From: Paracoccaceae bacterium
GTDB lineage: Bacteria > Pseudomonadota > Alphaproteobacteria > Rhodobacterales > Rhodobacteraceae
Reading direction: 5' to 3'
Assembly (NCBI GenBank): GCA_003447515.1
Contig: DLZA01000184.1
Location: 1,033 to 9,497, forward strand
Length of the DNA stretch: 8,465 nt
The position numbers and the translations under genes are program-made. Shown one piece after another: positions 1 through 8,300 of the stretch (position 1 is the stretch's first letter; the number at the start of each line of letters is the position of its first letter). The notes beneath the pieces were generated by a model. The model did not search any database and was not told the origin of the DNA. It was given only the letters and a program-made list of their open reading frames with translations.

Positions 1-175
1 TTGGTTAGCAGAAATTTTGCTTTCTGACTCTGTGAATTTATAGGGGCTGGGAACAACAATCCACGTAAAAGATAGGCGTCTTGATACTTGCTGCCAAATT
101 GTCCGTGGTGCCGCTATCAAACACAATTTGCTATGGGATTTGCCAGTAAAGGTCAGAAAGTCAGGATTTCAGCAA

Positions 176-621
176 ATGGGTATGCACCGTATAAGGTCAA
201 TCACTGGGCAGCAGAGAGAATTTGTCCGCTACCATGGAGCAGAACGCCATAACCCTCCAAAGCCGCACGACTAGCGGGATATGCATACCCTAAGCAAGCC
301 ACTTACCAATTGACCAGAAACCCTGCAATATTACCACTGATGCGGGAAGCCAGACAAACTTTGTACCAAGTTGAACTCGTCAATCTGACAGGCTGCGCTT
401 TACGGCAGATCATGCTCGATCCAGATGCACCGGCGAGTACCAAAGTGTCGGCGGATCGAACAGCTTTTGAGTTGGCTGGTGATCTGGGCAAGGATGCTGA
501 CACACACTTATCGGGCAAAAACCTGGCAGAGATGACGCCGGAAGAATTGGGTAGCATGATAGATCAGTGGGAAACCGAGCGATCACATTGCTATCCGGAA
601 ACAACAAAGGCGGATGCCTAA
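176..621 (+). pseudogene. Phage terminase small subunit, frameshifted remnant
   Basis: Two adjacent reading frames together make one terminase small subunit (TerS) of about 148 residues, the DNA-recognition part of a phage packaging motor. Frame 2 (ATG at 176 or 182) gives the N-terminal stretch SITGQQREFVRYHGAERHN and then stops at 272-274. Frame 1, open from 253, continues with KAARLAGYAYPKQATY, the helix-turn-helix core, then RNPAILPLMREARQ, a segment with PDAPASTKVSADRTAFELAG, and EMTPEELGSMIDQWE at the C-terminus, stopping at 619-621. Loss of one base near 257-260 explains the break. In the second frame alone the first starts are TTG 310 or ATG 340, which would discard the DNA-binding core. 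I see no clear Shine-Dalgarno. No terminase large subunit follows, so this is an isolated leftover of a prophage or gene-transfer-like element. The family call comes from recognised motif pattern, not a search. A sequencing error could mimic the frameshift. Confidence 0.72.
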
Positions 622-760
622 CGCTATGTTATACATGGTACCAAATTAATTTTAAAGAAATCACTGACAGCTTGAAACAGCACGGATTTATTTACACCCC
701 ACCCCCTTCCCCGCTTCAAACGGCGCGCGTGTAACCATTACGGCTGACAGGATAAATTTT

Positions 761-841
761 ATGAAATTTGAAATTTTTAATGCACACGGCAGTCTTGCAA
801 CCGCCCGAGCAATTAGGCTTTGGGACGAATTGGTATTATAG
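761..841 (+). CDS. Possible 26-residue small protein
   Basis: This short ORF has an ATG at 761 and stops at TAG 839-841. An AGGA Shine-Dalgarno-like sequence (749-752) lies 8 bases upstream, and an intrinsic terminator begins 5 bases after the stop (847-865). That complete signal-ORF-terminator arrangement is the only reason to list it. The peptide begins MKFEIFNAHG and ends ARAIRLWDELVL; it is mildly amphipathic with no membrane segment or cysteine. I do not recognise a family. It could be a real small protein, the truncated start of a lost phage gene, or chance in a decaying region. Confidence 0.3.
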   Translation: MKFEIFNAHGSLATARAIRLWDELVL

Positions 842-846
842 ATTTG

Positions 847-865
847 AGCGAATTATTCGCTTTTT
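847..865 (+). terminator. Rho-independent terminator, plus strand
   Basis: A perfect 6-bp stem, AGCGAA (847-852) with TTCGCT (856-861), closes a 3-base loop (TTA) and runs directly into a T tract (861-865). It would end plus-strand transcription just past the possible 26-codon ORF. The stem is short, so efficiency is uncertain. Confidence 0.5.
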
Positions 866-1300
866 GCATCAGAGCCCTAAGTAGCGCGTAACTGAGAAAA
901 ATTAACGTCTTTTGTCCAGGTCAATTGTATGCGGAGCGTATGCCGTCAAAATATCCTATATGAGAGATCCAAACACCAAAAAAAGCCCTCTCTTTCTTTC
1001 GAAAAAGGGGGCTTACTGCGCCTCAAGTGTAAGAGGTGACCAGTTGGTGACGCAAAAAGGCGGCAGGCCAGTTCCGACTGGTAGACTTGCGTTCTAATTT
1101 TTCTGAGAAAACTGACACAGGAGTGGGCTAAATTAGCGGTCCTGTTCTGAGGTTAGATCGACAGCATTTCTGCCGGTCATGGGATTAAGCCTGACAATAT
1201 CATACAAATAAAAAAAGCCTTGGCACCATTTTTGCCTATTCCATTTGAGGACAAAGAATTGACAGAAAAATAACGGGAATTTTGCAAAAAGGAGCAGTCA
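866..1300. other. Long stretch without a convincing gene
   Basis: No reading frame here looks coding. The one longer plus-strand frame (TTG at 912 to 1097) has no Shine-Dalgarno and runs through a strong minus-strand terminator. Visible structure includes that terminator (978-1014); a hairpin CCAGT-TCCG-ACTGG at about 1069-1082; a short direct repeat GTATGC around 927-942; and a minus-strand GGC followed by seven Ts near 1210-1218. For the small ORF at 1301, a weak promoter could be TTGCCT (1232-1237) with AAGAAT (1254-1259), spacing 16. The stretch may hold a minus-strand small RNA or be intergenic debris of the decayed element. Confidence 0.45.
978..1014 (-). terminator. Strong rho-independent terminator, minus strand
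   Basis: Read on the minus strand, a 9-bp stem with one G-U pair (AAGCCCCCT at 1014-1006 with AGAGGGCTT at 991-983) is extended inward by three A-T pairs after one mismatch. It encloses a loop of about six bases and is followed by a T tract (984-978). On the plus strand no T tract follows, so it acts on minus-strand transcripts only. No clear minus-strand gene lies just upstream of it (1015-1300), which makes it an orphan terminator. Confidence 0.65.
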
Positions 1301-1483
1301 ATGAATTATGATAAAAACCAGATCATGTCCTGGCGTCTACCAAAGCGAAAAAATTCCAAACAGAACTTAAAAAATGGGCTTCTTTTAGGGCTATTCAAAA
1401 TGCTTATGGGGAATTCTCACATTGTAAATTTTCAAGCTGGTTTTCGTCAGGGCAGGGCTGAGAGGCAGTTCAATCAAACTTGA
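1301..1483 (+). CDS. Small basic protein, first of a paralogous pair
   Basis: The ORF encodes 60 residues and starts at ATG 1301 behind a good Shine-Dalgarno (AAGGAG, 1289-1294). I do not recognise a named family. The N-terminal part is rich in Lys and Asn (residues 12-25), followed by a hydrophobic amphipathic segment GLLLGLFKMLMGNS (26-39) and a polar tail with several Arg. Residues 23-45 match residues 22-44 of the next ORF at about 11 of 23 positions, with core L-G-L-F-K-x-L-x-G-x-S and a shared F-Q after it. Two neighbouring ORFs sharing a core, each with its own ribosome-binding site, is good evidence that both are or recently were coding. The hydrophobic core is too short for a normal transmembrane helix but could lie on a membrane or mediate protein contact. 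Function is unknown; a membrane-active peptide or small regulator is speculation. It lies 53 bases upstream of its paralogue, likely in one transcript. Confidence 0.6.
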   Translation: MNYDKNQIMSWRLPKRKNSKQNLKNGLLLGLFKMLMGNSHIVNFQAGFRQGRAERQFNQT

Positions 1484-1536
1484 AGCTATCTGGCGCTGCC
1501 AAACACGCTCAAGAAAGTCACCCGTGGGAGTAAAGA

Positions 1537-1746
1537 ATGAAATACATAACGGCCAAAAGTTTGCTTGATATGTACGGCTATAAAAGCCCTAGTCACTCGT
1601 TGAAAAGCAATCCTATCTTAGGACTTTTCAAAATCCTAATCGGTCATTCTCTGACCAATGACTTTCAGCCAGTGAACGTTAATTCAAAACCGGTTAATCA
1701 TAAAGTTAACTCAGTTATTTTAAGGTCAAAATATGAGAAATTTTGA
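1537..1746 (+). CDS. Small basic protein, second of a paralogous pair
   Basis: The ORF encodes 69 residues with ATG at 1537 and a Shine-Dalgarno-like GGGAG (about 1524-1528). It carries the same core as the preceding ORF: LKSNPILGLFKILIGHS, then DFQ. The similarity also shows in DNA: about 21 of 27 bases agree between the two core-coding segments (near 1387-1413 and 1618-1644). That points to tandem duplication with later divergence. The N-terminus differs (Y-G-Y-K-S-P at 13-18 in place of the Lys/Asn-rich stretch), and so does the polar tail (NVNSKPVNHKVN and on to KYEKF). There are no cysteines, signal peptide or enzyme motif. Its last 14 bases overlap the start of a third short ORF, suggesting a compact cluster. 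Function is unknown. Confidence 0.6.
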   Translation: MKYITAKSLLDMYGYKSPSHSLKSNPILGLFKILIGHSLTNDFQPVNVNSKPVNHKVNSVILRSKYEKF

Positions 1747-1909
1747 AAACTCGACCCCAGTAAAGTTTTTAAACCCTCCACTGGAGGAAGAATTTTTGTG
1801 GGACCGCATTAAAACAAAATTATCTGAAAGCATCGTTGGGTTCAAACAGCCTCTGTTTAACGATACAGGCCCCCTGTTCTTCCGTTCGTTACTCGTGCGG
1901 AAGTCCTAA
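1733..1909 (+). CDS. Possible 58-residue small protein overlapping the previous gene
   Basis: An ATG at 1733, inside the end of the preceding ORF, opens a 58-codon frame that stops at TAA 1907-1909. A modest Shine-Dalgarno (AAGG, 1722-1725) sits 7 bases upstream, and the 14-base overlap would suit translational coupling. The product has a Pro-containing start (STPVKFLNPP), then a charged, probably helical stretch (EEEFLWDRIKTKLSESI), then FKQPLFNDTGPLFF and a basic end. It does not share the L-G-L-F-K core and matches no family I know. The last third of the frame also contains two inverted repeats, ACAGG-CCC-CCTGT (1865-1877) and CTTCCG/CGGAAG (1879-1884 and 1898-1903). They lack a T tract, so a terminator role is unlikely. 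Evidence is positional only; chance remains possible. Confidence 0.4.
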   Translation: MRNFENSTPVKFLNPPLEEEFLWDRIKTKLSESIVGFKQPLFNDTGPLFFRSLLVRKS

Positions 1910-1973
1910 TCACGGACATCATTTGGCGCCGTCAGAAAAATCATAATCGAAGTTGTTCGAAACCATTGGTCCT

Positions 1974-1992
1974 AAAAAAAGTACTAATACTT
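1974..1992 (-). terminator. Weak possible terminator, minus strand
   Basis: On the minus strand AAGTA-TTAG-TACTT (1992-1979) runs into seven Ts (1980-1974). The stem is only 5 bp and mostly A-T, so it would be weak. It is the first terminator-like element I see downstream of the helicase gene and the integrase remnant, and it stands before a very AT-rich stretch (about 1990-2032). Confidence 0.25.
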
Positions 1993-2097
1993 CCTTATTT
2001 ATATATTTAAATCAATATATTAAGTCTATATTATGGCGCCCCCACACGGAAAAACGAGCGCAGCAATACTGCATGTTATCAATCACTTAGATTGGGC

Positions 2098-2274
2098 TCA
2101 TTTTAGAAAACGGTCCCGAAAGCGGTCCCAAATCAAGGATCGTCTTAGTGTCTCAATTATATCCATAAGGCACTCTACTGGCCTCAGGCGGTCTCTGAAG
2201 GTATGTCTCAGGCAATGTGCCGTTAGTCAACGGTTGACCACTAAGAAGGTAATCCAATGCCAGTCGAAAACCCT
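2098..2274 (-). pseudogene. Tyrosine recombinase (phage-type integrase), C-terminal remnant
   Basis: The minus-strand frame ending at TGA 2098-2100 reads LTAHCLRHTFRDRLRPVEC and then LMDIIETLRR. This carries the H-x-L-R-H box of tyrosine recombinases with the usual follow-on F-R-D-R-L-R ... D-I-I. Directly before it are VVNR and an in-frame stop (TGA 2227-2229), where active relatives have an INR-W/L-like segment; another in-frame stop (TAG) lies at 2275-2277. After the box the expected G-G-W and the catalytic tyrosine region are missing: the frame goes RSLIWDRFRDRFLK and stops. The gene therefore lacks its N-terminal and core domains, the first catalytic Arg and the catalytic Tyr, and cannot be active. 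The helicase stop codon lies about 110 bases upstream on the same strand. A 14-codon frame at 2373-2329 beginning MPTIKF resembles some integrase starts, but it is too short to assign. The remnant marks a former integrated element at this junction. Confidence 0.68.
2106..2129. repeat. Tandem 12-bp direct repeat
   Basis: Two adjacent copies, gaaaacggtccc (2106-2117) and gaaagcggtccc (2118-2129), differ at one base. They lie in the 3' end of the integrase remnant, where on the minus strand they encode the repeated D-R-F of its tail. They could be a local slippage duplication or short recombinase-binding (arm-type) sites; nothing here distinguishes these. Confidence 0.5.
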
Positions 2275-2386
2275 CTACATTTCAGAGCTCAATCACAAGG
2301 AGCCTATATTTGCCGGAATTATTAAAAGCTATTTAGCGTCTGTCTTGGCGGCTGAAAACTTTATTGTTGGCATGTATTAGTCCCGA

Positions 2387-5300
2387 TTAAACATTAAAAT
2401 TAAAGGCAATTGGCGCCCCTTGTTCCGTGTAGCTTGCCAGATCGCCCGTTTGCTCGACCAGCATTTTAGCCTGCTGCGTTGGTGTACCCTCGAAGTCATG
2501 TCGCACTGTCCCCTGGGCGCGCCAAGCGCCAAACCCTTGATCCAGTAACATTACAAATTTGCGACCATCATTCAGTTCACCTGATAGCGCGCGGTAGTGA
2601 GGCAAATCGTTTTTGCGTTCCATTGACAGCGTCACACCGGGGAGGAGAGCTTGAATAACGTCGATGCGCTGGGCGTCAGATTTAAAGTTATCCCAGATCA
2701 TCCGAGGCTCAAACGGCAGGTGTTCGGCTTTCGCCATATCAACAAAAACTTCGACATTCCCTCTGCCTGGCGTTGCGCGCAATACGCTTGAAAGCATGCT
2801 GATCACCAAAGGAGCCATGAGGTATCTGTCAGAATACGTAAGCGACTTCAGGCCAATCTCTTTCAAAGCGTTCACCTCAAGGGGGGCGTGGCTCGCTACA
2901 CACTTCCAGAACCTATTGCCAAATTCCGGGATGGCCCCGTCCAATGCGCGTTTTGTCCAGAACAGTTTCGTGTTTCCGCTGCCAAGCTCCATCAGTTTTT
3001 CAACCGACAAGCCGCTCGACTCCGGCAAGTGGGGCACGTTCCCCCTGACGACGAGAGCCTTCGTTCCTGCTCCCCATTCTTCGCCTGGAGTAGCTTCGCT
3101 GGTGGCCATTGCAACAAAGGCGGATGTTTCTCCTCCCTGTTTAAGGGTCGCGAGAACGGGGTATCCTTCAGCCTGAGGCATTTGATCTGCCATCAAAATT
3201 TTCGCAAAGGCAGCAAACCGATGAATTGACAATCTACAGCTTAGGTCAAAGTCAGCTGATGACAGCAACGAGCGCGGGAAGTGCATACGAACTTCGACAC
3301 CAGCCTCATGTAGCCTCGGCAACCATGACGACAGAATCCAGCCCTGCAGATCCCATTCTGATGGCGAGCCATGCATCCAAATATTCAATGCATCAAGGCA
3401 GCTATTCCTGAGCGCACGGTCAATGAATATCGCAACCGCCTGTCCGGCAAATTGCGTGTCACTTCCCAGAACGCAATATTCGGCAGGCAAATCAATGTAA
3501 GCCAACATACCTTTAGCCAAATTCAAGGCACGTTCCCTGTCCATCCGAACATTTTTTTGATTGATATCTGGACGCAAAATGCATGACGGGCAGCCGTGCT
3601 TGCATGAATCTAAACAATCCAGCAACTCTACAGCTCTCGAGAGGGCCTTTGTAAAGGTTTCTGTTTCGCCCATTCTTGCAGATAGCCCAGCACCGCCTGC
3701 GGCGCGATCAAATAGGTAGATAGAAAGTAGGCCATCCCCGTTGAGACTACGAGACGGTCCGGTTTTCAGGCCAACTTCGGCAGCCTGAACACCCAAACGC
3801 TCTATGAGGGATTCGCGCAACGCGGCCGCGAGTGCCTTTCCTGTTTGCTCAGATGTCTCGTCTGGCAGTTGCCATTCCCAAATGTCCGTATGCGTGATCT
3901 GCGCGAGATGTATCGCTTTCTGTATGCGGTTTGGGTTGTCTGAGCCTGGGCAAAGTCCGTCTATCGTCAACCCCATATCGTTGCGCCGCTGCAGAGGTTT
4001 GTGTTTCAGCATGATCTTTGGAATTTCTGCAGCGGCGCCGTGTTCTGGCGCATCCATGGGTGCGGCTCGGCCACAATCGAGACAAATAGCAAAACCACCG
4101 CCTTTTTGTCCTGACGCCAATGTTGTCAACTGACCAGCGGGATCGACCCGCATGCGCCCTGCCTGCTCTTGCGGGAGAGCAATCCAATCGCCTCCCTGCG
4201 CGGAAAGGCTAACATCATCAACGGCAGTTCGGTTGATCAGTTCATAGCCTGTGTGAGCCTGCTTAGCGGACAGAAACCCGGCAGGCCGAATAACGCGTCT
4301 ATGTTTCAGCTTCTCATTGCCACATTGAGGACAAGTTTCTGGCCGTATCGTGCTGGCCCCAAAGGCATGACAGTCAGAACACGCCCAGAACTCACGAAGG
4401 TCTTCGAGCTTGCTCGCATCCGCTTGTGCTCGCCAGGCCGGGAGTATCCCTTCGGATTCAAACACCTGACCATCAATCACAACCTCGTTTCCAGGAGCGT
4501 ATTCACGCAGTGCTTGATGCAACTCGCGAGAGGCGCCTCCGGCTCTCTGGAACGACGTCGATACGTCTGGTTCGCCCGCTGACGACAGAAGTGAAGTGAA
4601 GCTGACAACATCTGTGGGAAAACCATATGCAGGCGTAAATCCACGACGCGCAAATTCACCTAGCATGAACTCGCCAGCCAGACGTTTTGCCCGCAACTTG
4701 TATGCCGCGATGACATCATATTCCTTCGCCCCCAACATACCATCAAAAAGAGATTCATATTCCTCGCGCCACTTACCGATGAGACGCTGGAACCCATCTG
4801 AGGCTTGGGCGATCAAAGCAAAAACAGGACGAGCGCTAAGCGTCGTGCCTTTTACAAGGGCCTGCATCTGGATATGACGTAGATTCGACTTTGCCCAATC
4901 TCCCCGTAAATCATCAAGGAAACGATCTGCATACGAAACTTCAGTGAAAGCTCTTTCAAAAGTTTCGTTGATCCCCATGAAAGCGCCGATAGAGGATTTA
5001 ACGCTCACACCGCCTTGCTCGGCAAACCATTGCGATAGGAGCGCAGCATTCACATGACGCTGGATCAAAGCGGCGCTGTCGAACCAAACCTTGGGTGCAA
5101 CGATCGGTCTTTCCAAGAATTCGACAGGCTTTTGGAACGCCTGATAATCCAAGGGCAAATCCCGGCAAAAGGTCATTGAGAAGGCCCAAGGCTCGCGGCG
5201 ACGCCCTGCCCGTCCCACACGCTGGCGATAATTTGAGAGTGCGGGTGGCACGTTCGCATTCACCACCAGCTGAACGGCAGGAATATCGACGCCCATTTCC

Positions 5301-8300
5301 ATTGTTGTGGAGCAATTCAGGAGGTTGATCTTGCCCTCACCGAACGCATCCTCGTAGCGCGCGAGCACAGGCCGTGGAATTTGCGCAGAATGCTCTTGAG
5401 CGCGGATATAACGAGGATATTCCGCAATGCGATCATGGAGATTATTCCAGAGGCCAACGCTTCTGAGATCCGCTATAGATTTATCGTTTTGAATCCACTT
5501 GCGTTGCTTTTTCCGCTGAGTGGAGAGTAACCCTCCCGCATCGGCTAAGTGAAGAGCGGGATATTGCTTTTCGCGCATCATTTGCGCAGGTGCGTAGGGC
5601 GATCGCCCAGCAATATTGTAGCCAAACGGGCGTCGGGTCACCGGACAGAGCCACCCCGTCTCCAGCCGTTCCACGGCTGCCCGCTTGAAATTAAGACGCC
5701 ATCCCCCAGCCCCAGTATTCTCACATGCCGTTGAAATTATGAGGGACCACAGCTCACTCAGAATTGCCGAGACACGATCCTCAATGACAGGGTCACCCTT
5801 CTCTCCACCAGCCAATGCATAAACGAGCTTTACTATGCGATTGCGGTCATTGAACGCTGTTGGCCAGCGCCGATAGTTCTTATGCATGTCTTCTTTTGGT
5901 GTGTCAGGCGCGACCATCGATTGAAGCACACCCGCTTTGGGCGCGACAGGGCCGACCATCCAATGTGGCATCTCAACCGCAAGGTTTTGCCTGAAACCAA
6001 AGTCGACAGCTGCTTGTGCGAGCCCGATCCATGCCTCCCGCGTGATCCCTGCCGCATTGACCGCGTCCGGAAGTGGCATGGCCCGGGCCTTTGCTTCCAG
6101 TTCCAGAAACACAAGACGGGCCAGCCCCATCGTCTCTGGATTGTTTTGAACTCGCGGTCGACGCATTAACTCTCGAAAGAGCATCATCTCAGCGAGGTTT
6201 TTCGGATCCTCTTGAAAGAATTTATCAATCCAGCGGTTTCTCCAAATCTTGCCTACAAATCCCTTCAGGTCAGGCTGTTCTGAAAACCCAGCAACAAGCT
6301 CTTCCCACGGCACAGCGCTTGAACCACCTTGAAGTTCAGCCAGCCGCGCTTTCTTGGGGGCTTTTATACCCTCCAAAATAGGAGTGTCTGGCAGTCTCCC
6401 CAATTCAGCCAATTGCGCTTCGAGATTTTTGACTTCTTCAGGATCGCCAGACTGTACTTCATTAACCCGGTGCCACAGGTATGATAGCGTCAATGTGCGT
6501 TCAGCATCTTGCTGAAGCTTCGCTGCGAGGCGAGCCACCCCTTGGCGACTGTCGGAAAAAGTGATTGCGCGCCTACCTCCCGACGGCAATCCCTGTTCCA
6601 TTGGCTGTGTTAAAATTTCCAACAACGAGGGAAGGGAGGTCGCCAAGAAAAAGGCTGGGCCAAAGCGAAACCCCATAAGCCGTGCTCTTGAAGCACCATC
6701 ACAGCAGTCTCGATTACTTGCATTTTCAACAAGATCAAAATTCCATGCGGAAGTGTCTTCTGGCGGTTTATTGTCAAAGATTTTACCATCTTTGGATAAC
6801 CAAACCGACTTGCCAGGGACAATCCACGCGGTTCCTTTTTCGAAAATTATATCTTCGTCGTCATCTGGCTCAACATCTAACAGATAGTCATCAAGATCTT
6901 CTTGGTCTGGCGGATCTAGTCTTGGCTGTGCCCCCCCGACCAGCTGTCCTTGAAGATGAACGGTGCCACATTCTGTACAGGAGACAACTTCATAGACAGG
7001 GGCACCACAGCCGCATCTTGGCGTCGCTGTCAGATAGATGGCCCCAAAAGGCCATTTTGCATCAGTTGTCGCGAGTTCGGGATCACGGTGGCTGCAACTA
7101 GGATTGGTACACGCCCAAATGCCACCCTGTGCCCGATGAAACAAATGCGCCCGCCATGGCAGAAGTTTCTTATCATCCTTTTCCGCAAGCGCGACTACGT
7201 CCAGAAGCTTCTGGGCCTCCGCACCCTTGTCTGGATCATCCCATAGCAACTGCGCAATCGCCCTCAGCGAAAGCGCTCCAGACGCCATTCCTGTGCGTAG
7301 TTTTAGCACTCGTGGGTGATCAGCTAATTCGTGCCAAAGTCCCCCGTAATCTTCATCGTCCGCAAGCTGATTGAGTTTAGGCAAGTCGAATGGGCGGGCA
7401 GCACCCGGGGATGGCAAGACCGGTTCAGTCGCCACTCCCTCCACAACAGTCACCTGGTCAGACGCGCGTCCTGACAAAGCAGATGCAAAGTCTTTAAGCT
7501 TGCCTGTAGCGTCCATCTCTCCACCAATCGTCGCGGATGTGGCCATCAATCTGACATCATCAGCTTCAACACCAAAGGCGGCGCGAACACGACGAAGAAG
7601 CAATGCCATTTCCGCAGCCTGGGACCCAATATAGCTATGAGCTTCATCAATCACGATCCAACGCAGCGCTGCTTGCGACTTCTCTAACATGCCGCGGTCC
7701 TGGCCGCGCAGCAGCATGTATTCCAGCATTGTAATATTGGTCACCAAGATTTCCGGGGGCTCTTCCCGAATTTTATTGCGGCTGCGTAGTTCCACATCAT
7801 CTGATCTTGGCTGAGCTTGGTTTTCCCGCTCCACGGTATCCCCGTTGAACAAGGCAAAACGGACGCGTCCTCCGAGCCCACGAGCCCACGCCGACAAACG
7901 ATCACGCTGGCTTTCGATCAACGCATTCAGCGGATAGAGCAAAATAGCCTGAATGCCGCCCCCAGGGCGCGGCGGACGTGAAATAATATCCTGCAAGATC
8001 GGGATCATGAAGGACTCGGTCTTGCCCGAGCCTGTCCCAGCGGTGACCAAGACGGAGTGTTGATCTTCCAAGCTTGCCCGCCAAGACGCCTCCTGATGCA
8101 GATACGGGGAAAGCTCCCTGCCCATTTCATAGTCGCCTGCATTTGCGAGGGCTTCGACTATGGCTGGGCGTAATAAGTTCCCTTCCATATCTCCTAAGGT
8201 TTGGGTAGCGGGCTTCCAATTCCGCGCTATTTCGAACACTGGATCTGCCAAGATCGAGCCCTGGTTGCCAGCTCCTTGGGAGAGCTTCCGAATTAGAGCT

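Noticed and set aside
44..175. Open frame upstream of the terminase remnant
   Set aside because: It is in frame with the TerS N-terminus and open from the stop at 41-43, but the residues match nothing I recognise and the usual TerS start is at 176 or 182.
697..712. C-rich tract (three runs of at least four C), a possible G-quadruplex on the minus strand
   Set aside because: Only three long G runs are present; a canonical four-run motif is missing.
912..1097. 61-codon plus-strand ORF
   Set aside because: It has a TTG start without a ribosome-binding site, runs across a strong minus-strand terminator, and the product looks like no protein I know.
1259..1264. TTGACA as a -35 box for the small ORF at 1301
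   Set aside because: A -10 at normal spacing would fall at about 1282-1287, where no good hexamer exists, and would place the transcription start on the ribosome-binding site.
2033..2380. 115-codon plus-strand ORF
   Set aside because: It has no Shine-Dalgarno before ATG 2033 and an odd Arg/Ser/Lys-rich product, and the opposite strand carries recognisable integrase sequence. It is best read as an antisense shadow of that remnant.
1..2386. tRNA gene or CRISPR array near the integrase remnant
   Set aside because: No cloverleaf or T-loop consensus and no regularly spaced repeats were found on either strand by eye.
2034..2419. Direct repeat TGGCGCCCC (2034-2042 and 2411-2419), with TGGCGCC again at 1924-1930, considered as attachment-site repeats flanking the integrase remnant
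   Set aside because: Nine-base matches are expected many times by chance in 8 kb, one copy is inside the helicase coding sequence, and the flanks do not extend the match.
2664..7634. Many open frames of 60-170 codons antisense to, or out of frame with, the helicase gene
   Set aside because: All lie inside a single intact gene with clear domain motifs from end to end; none shows its own ribosome-binding site plus a recognisable product.
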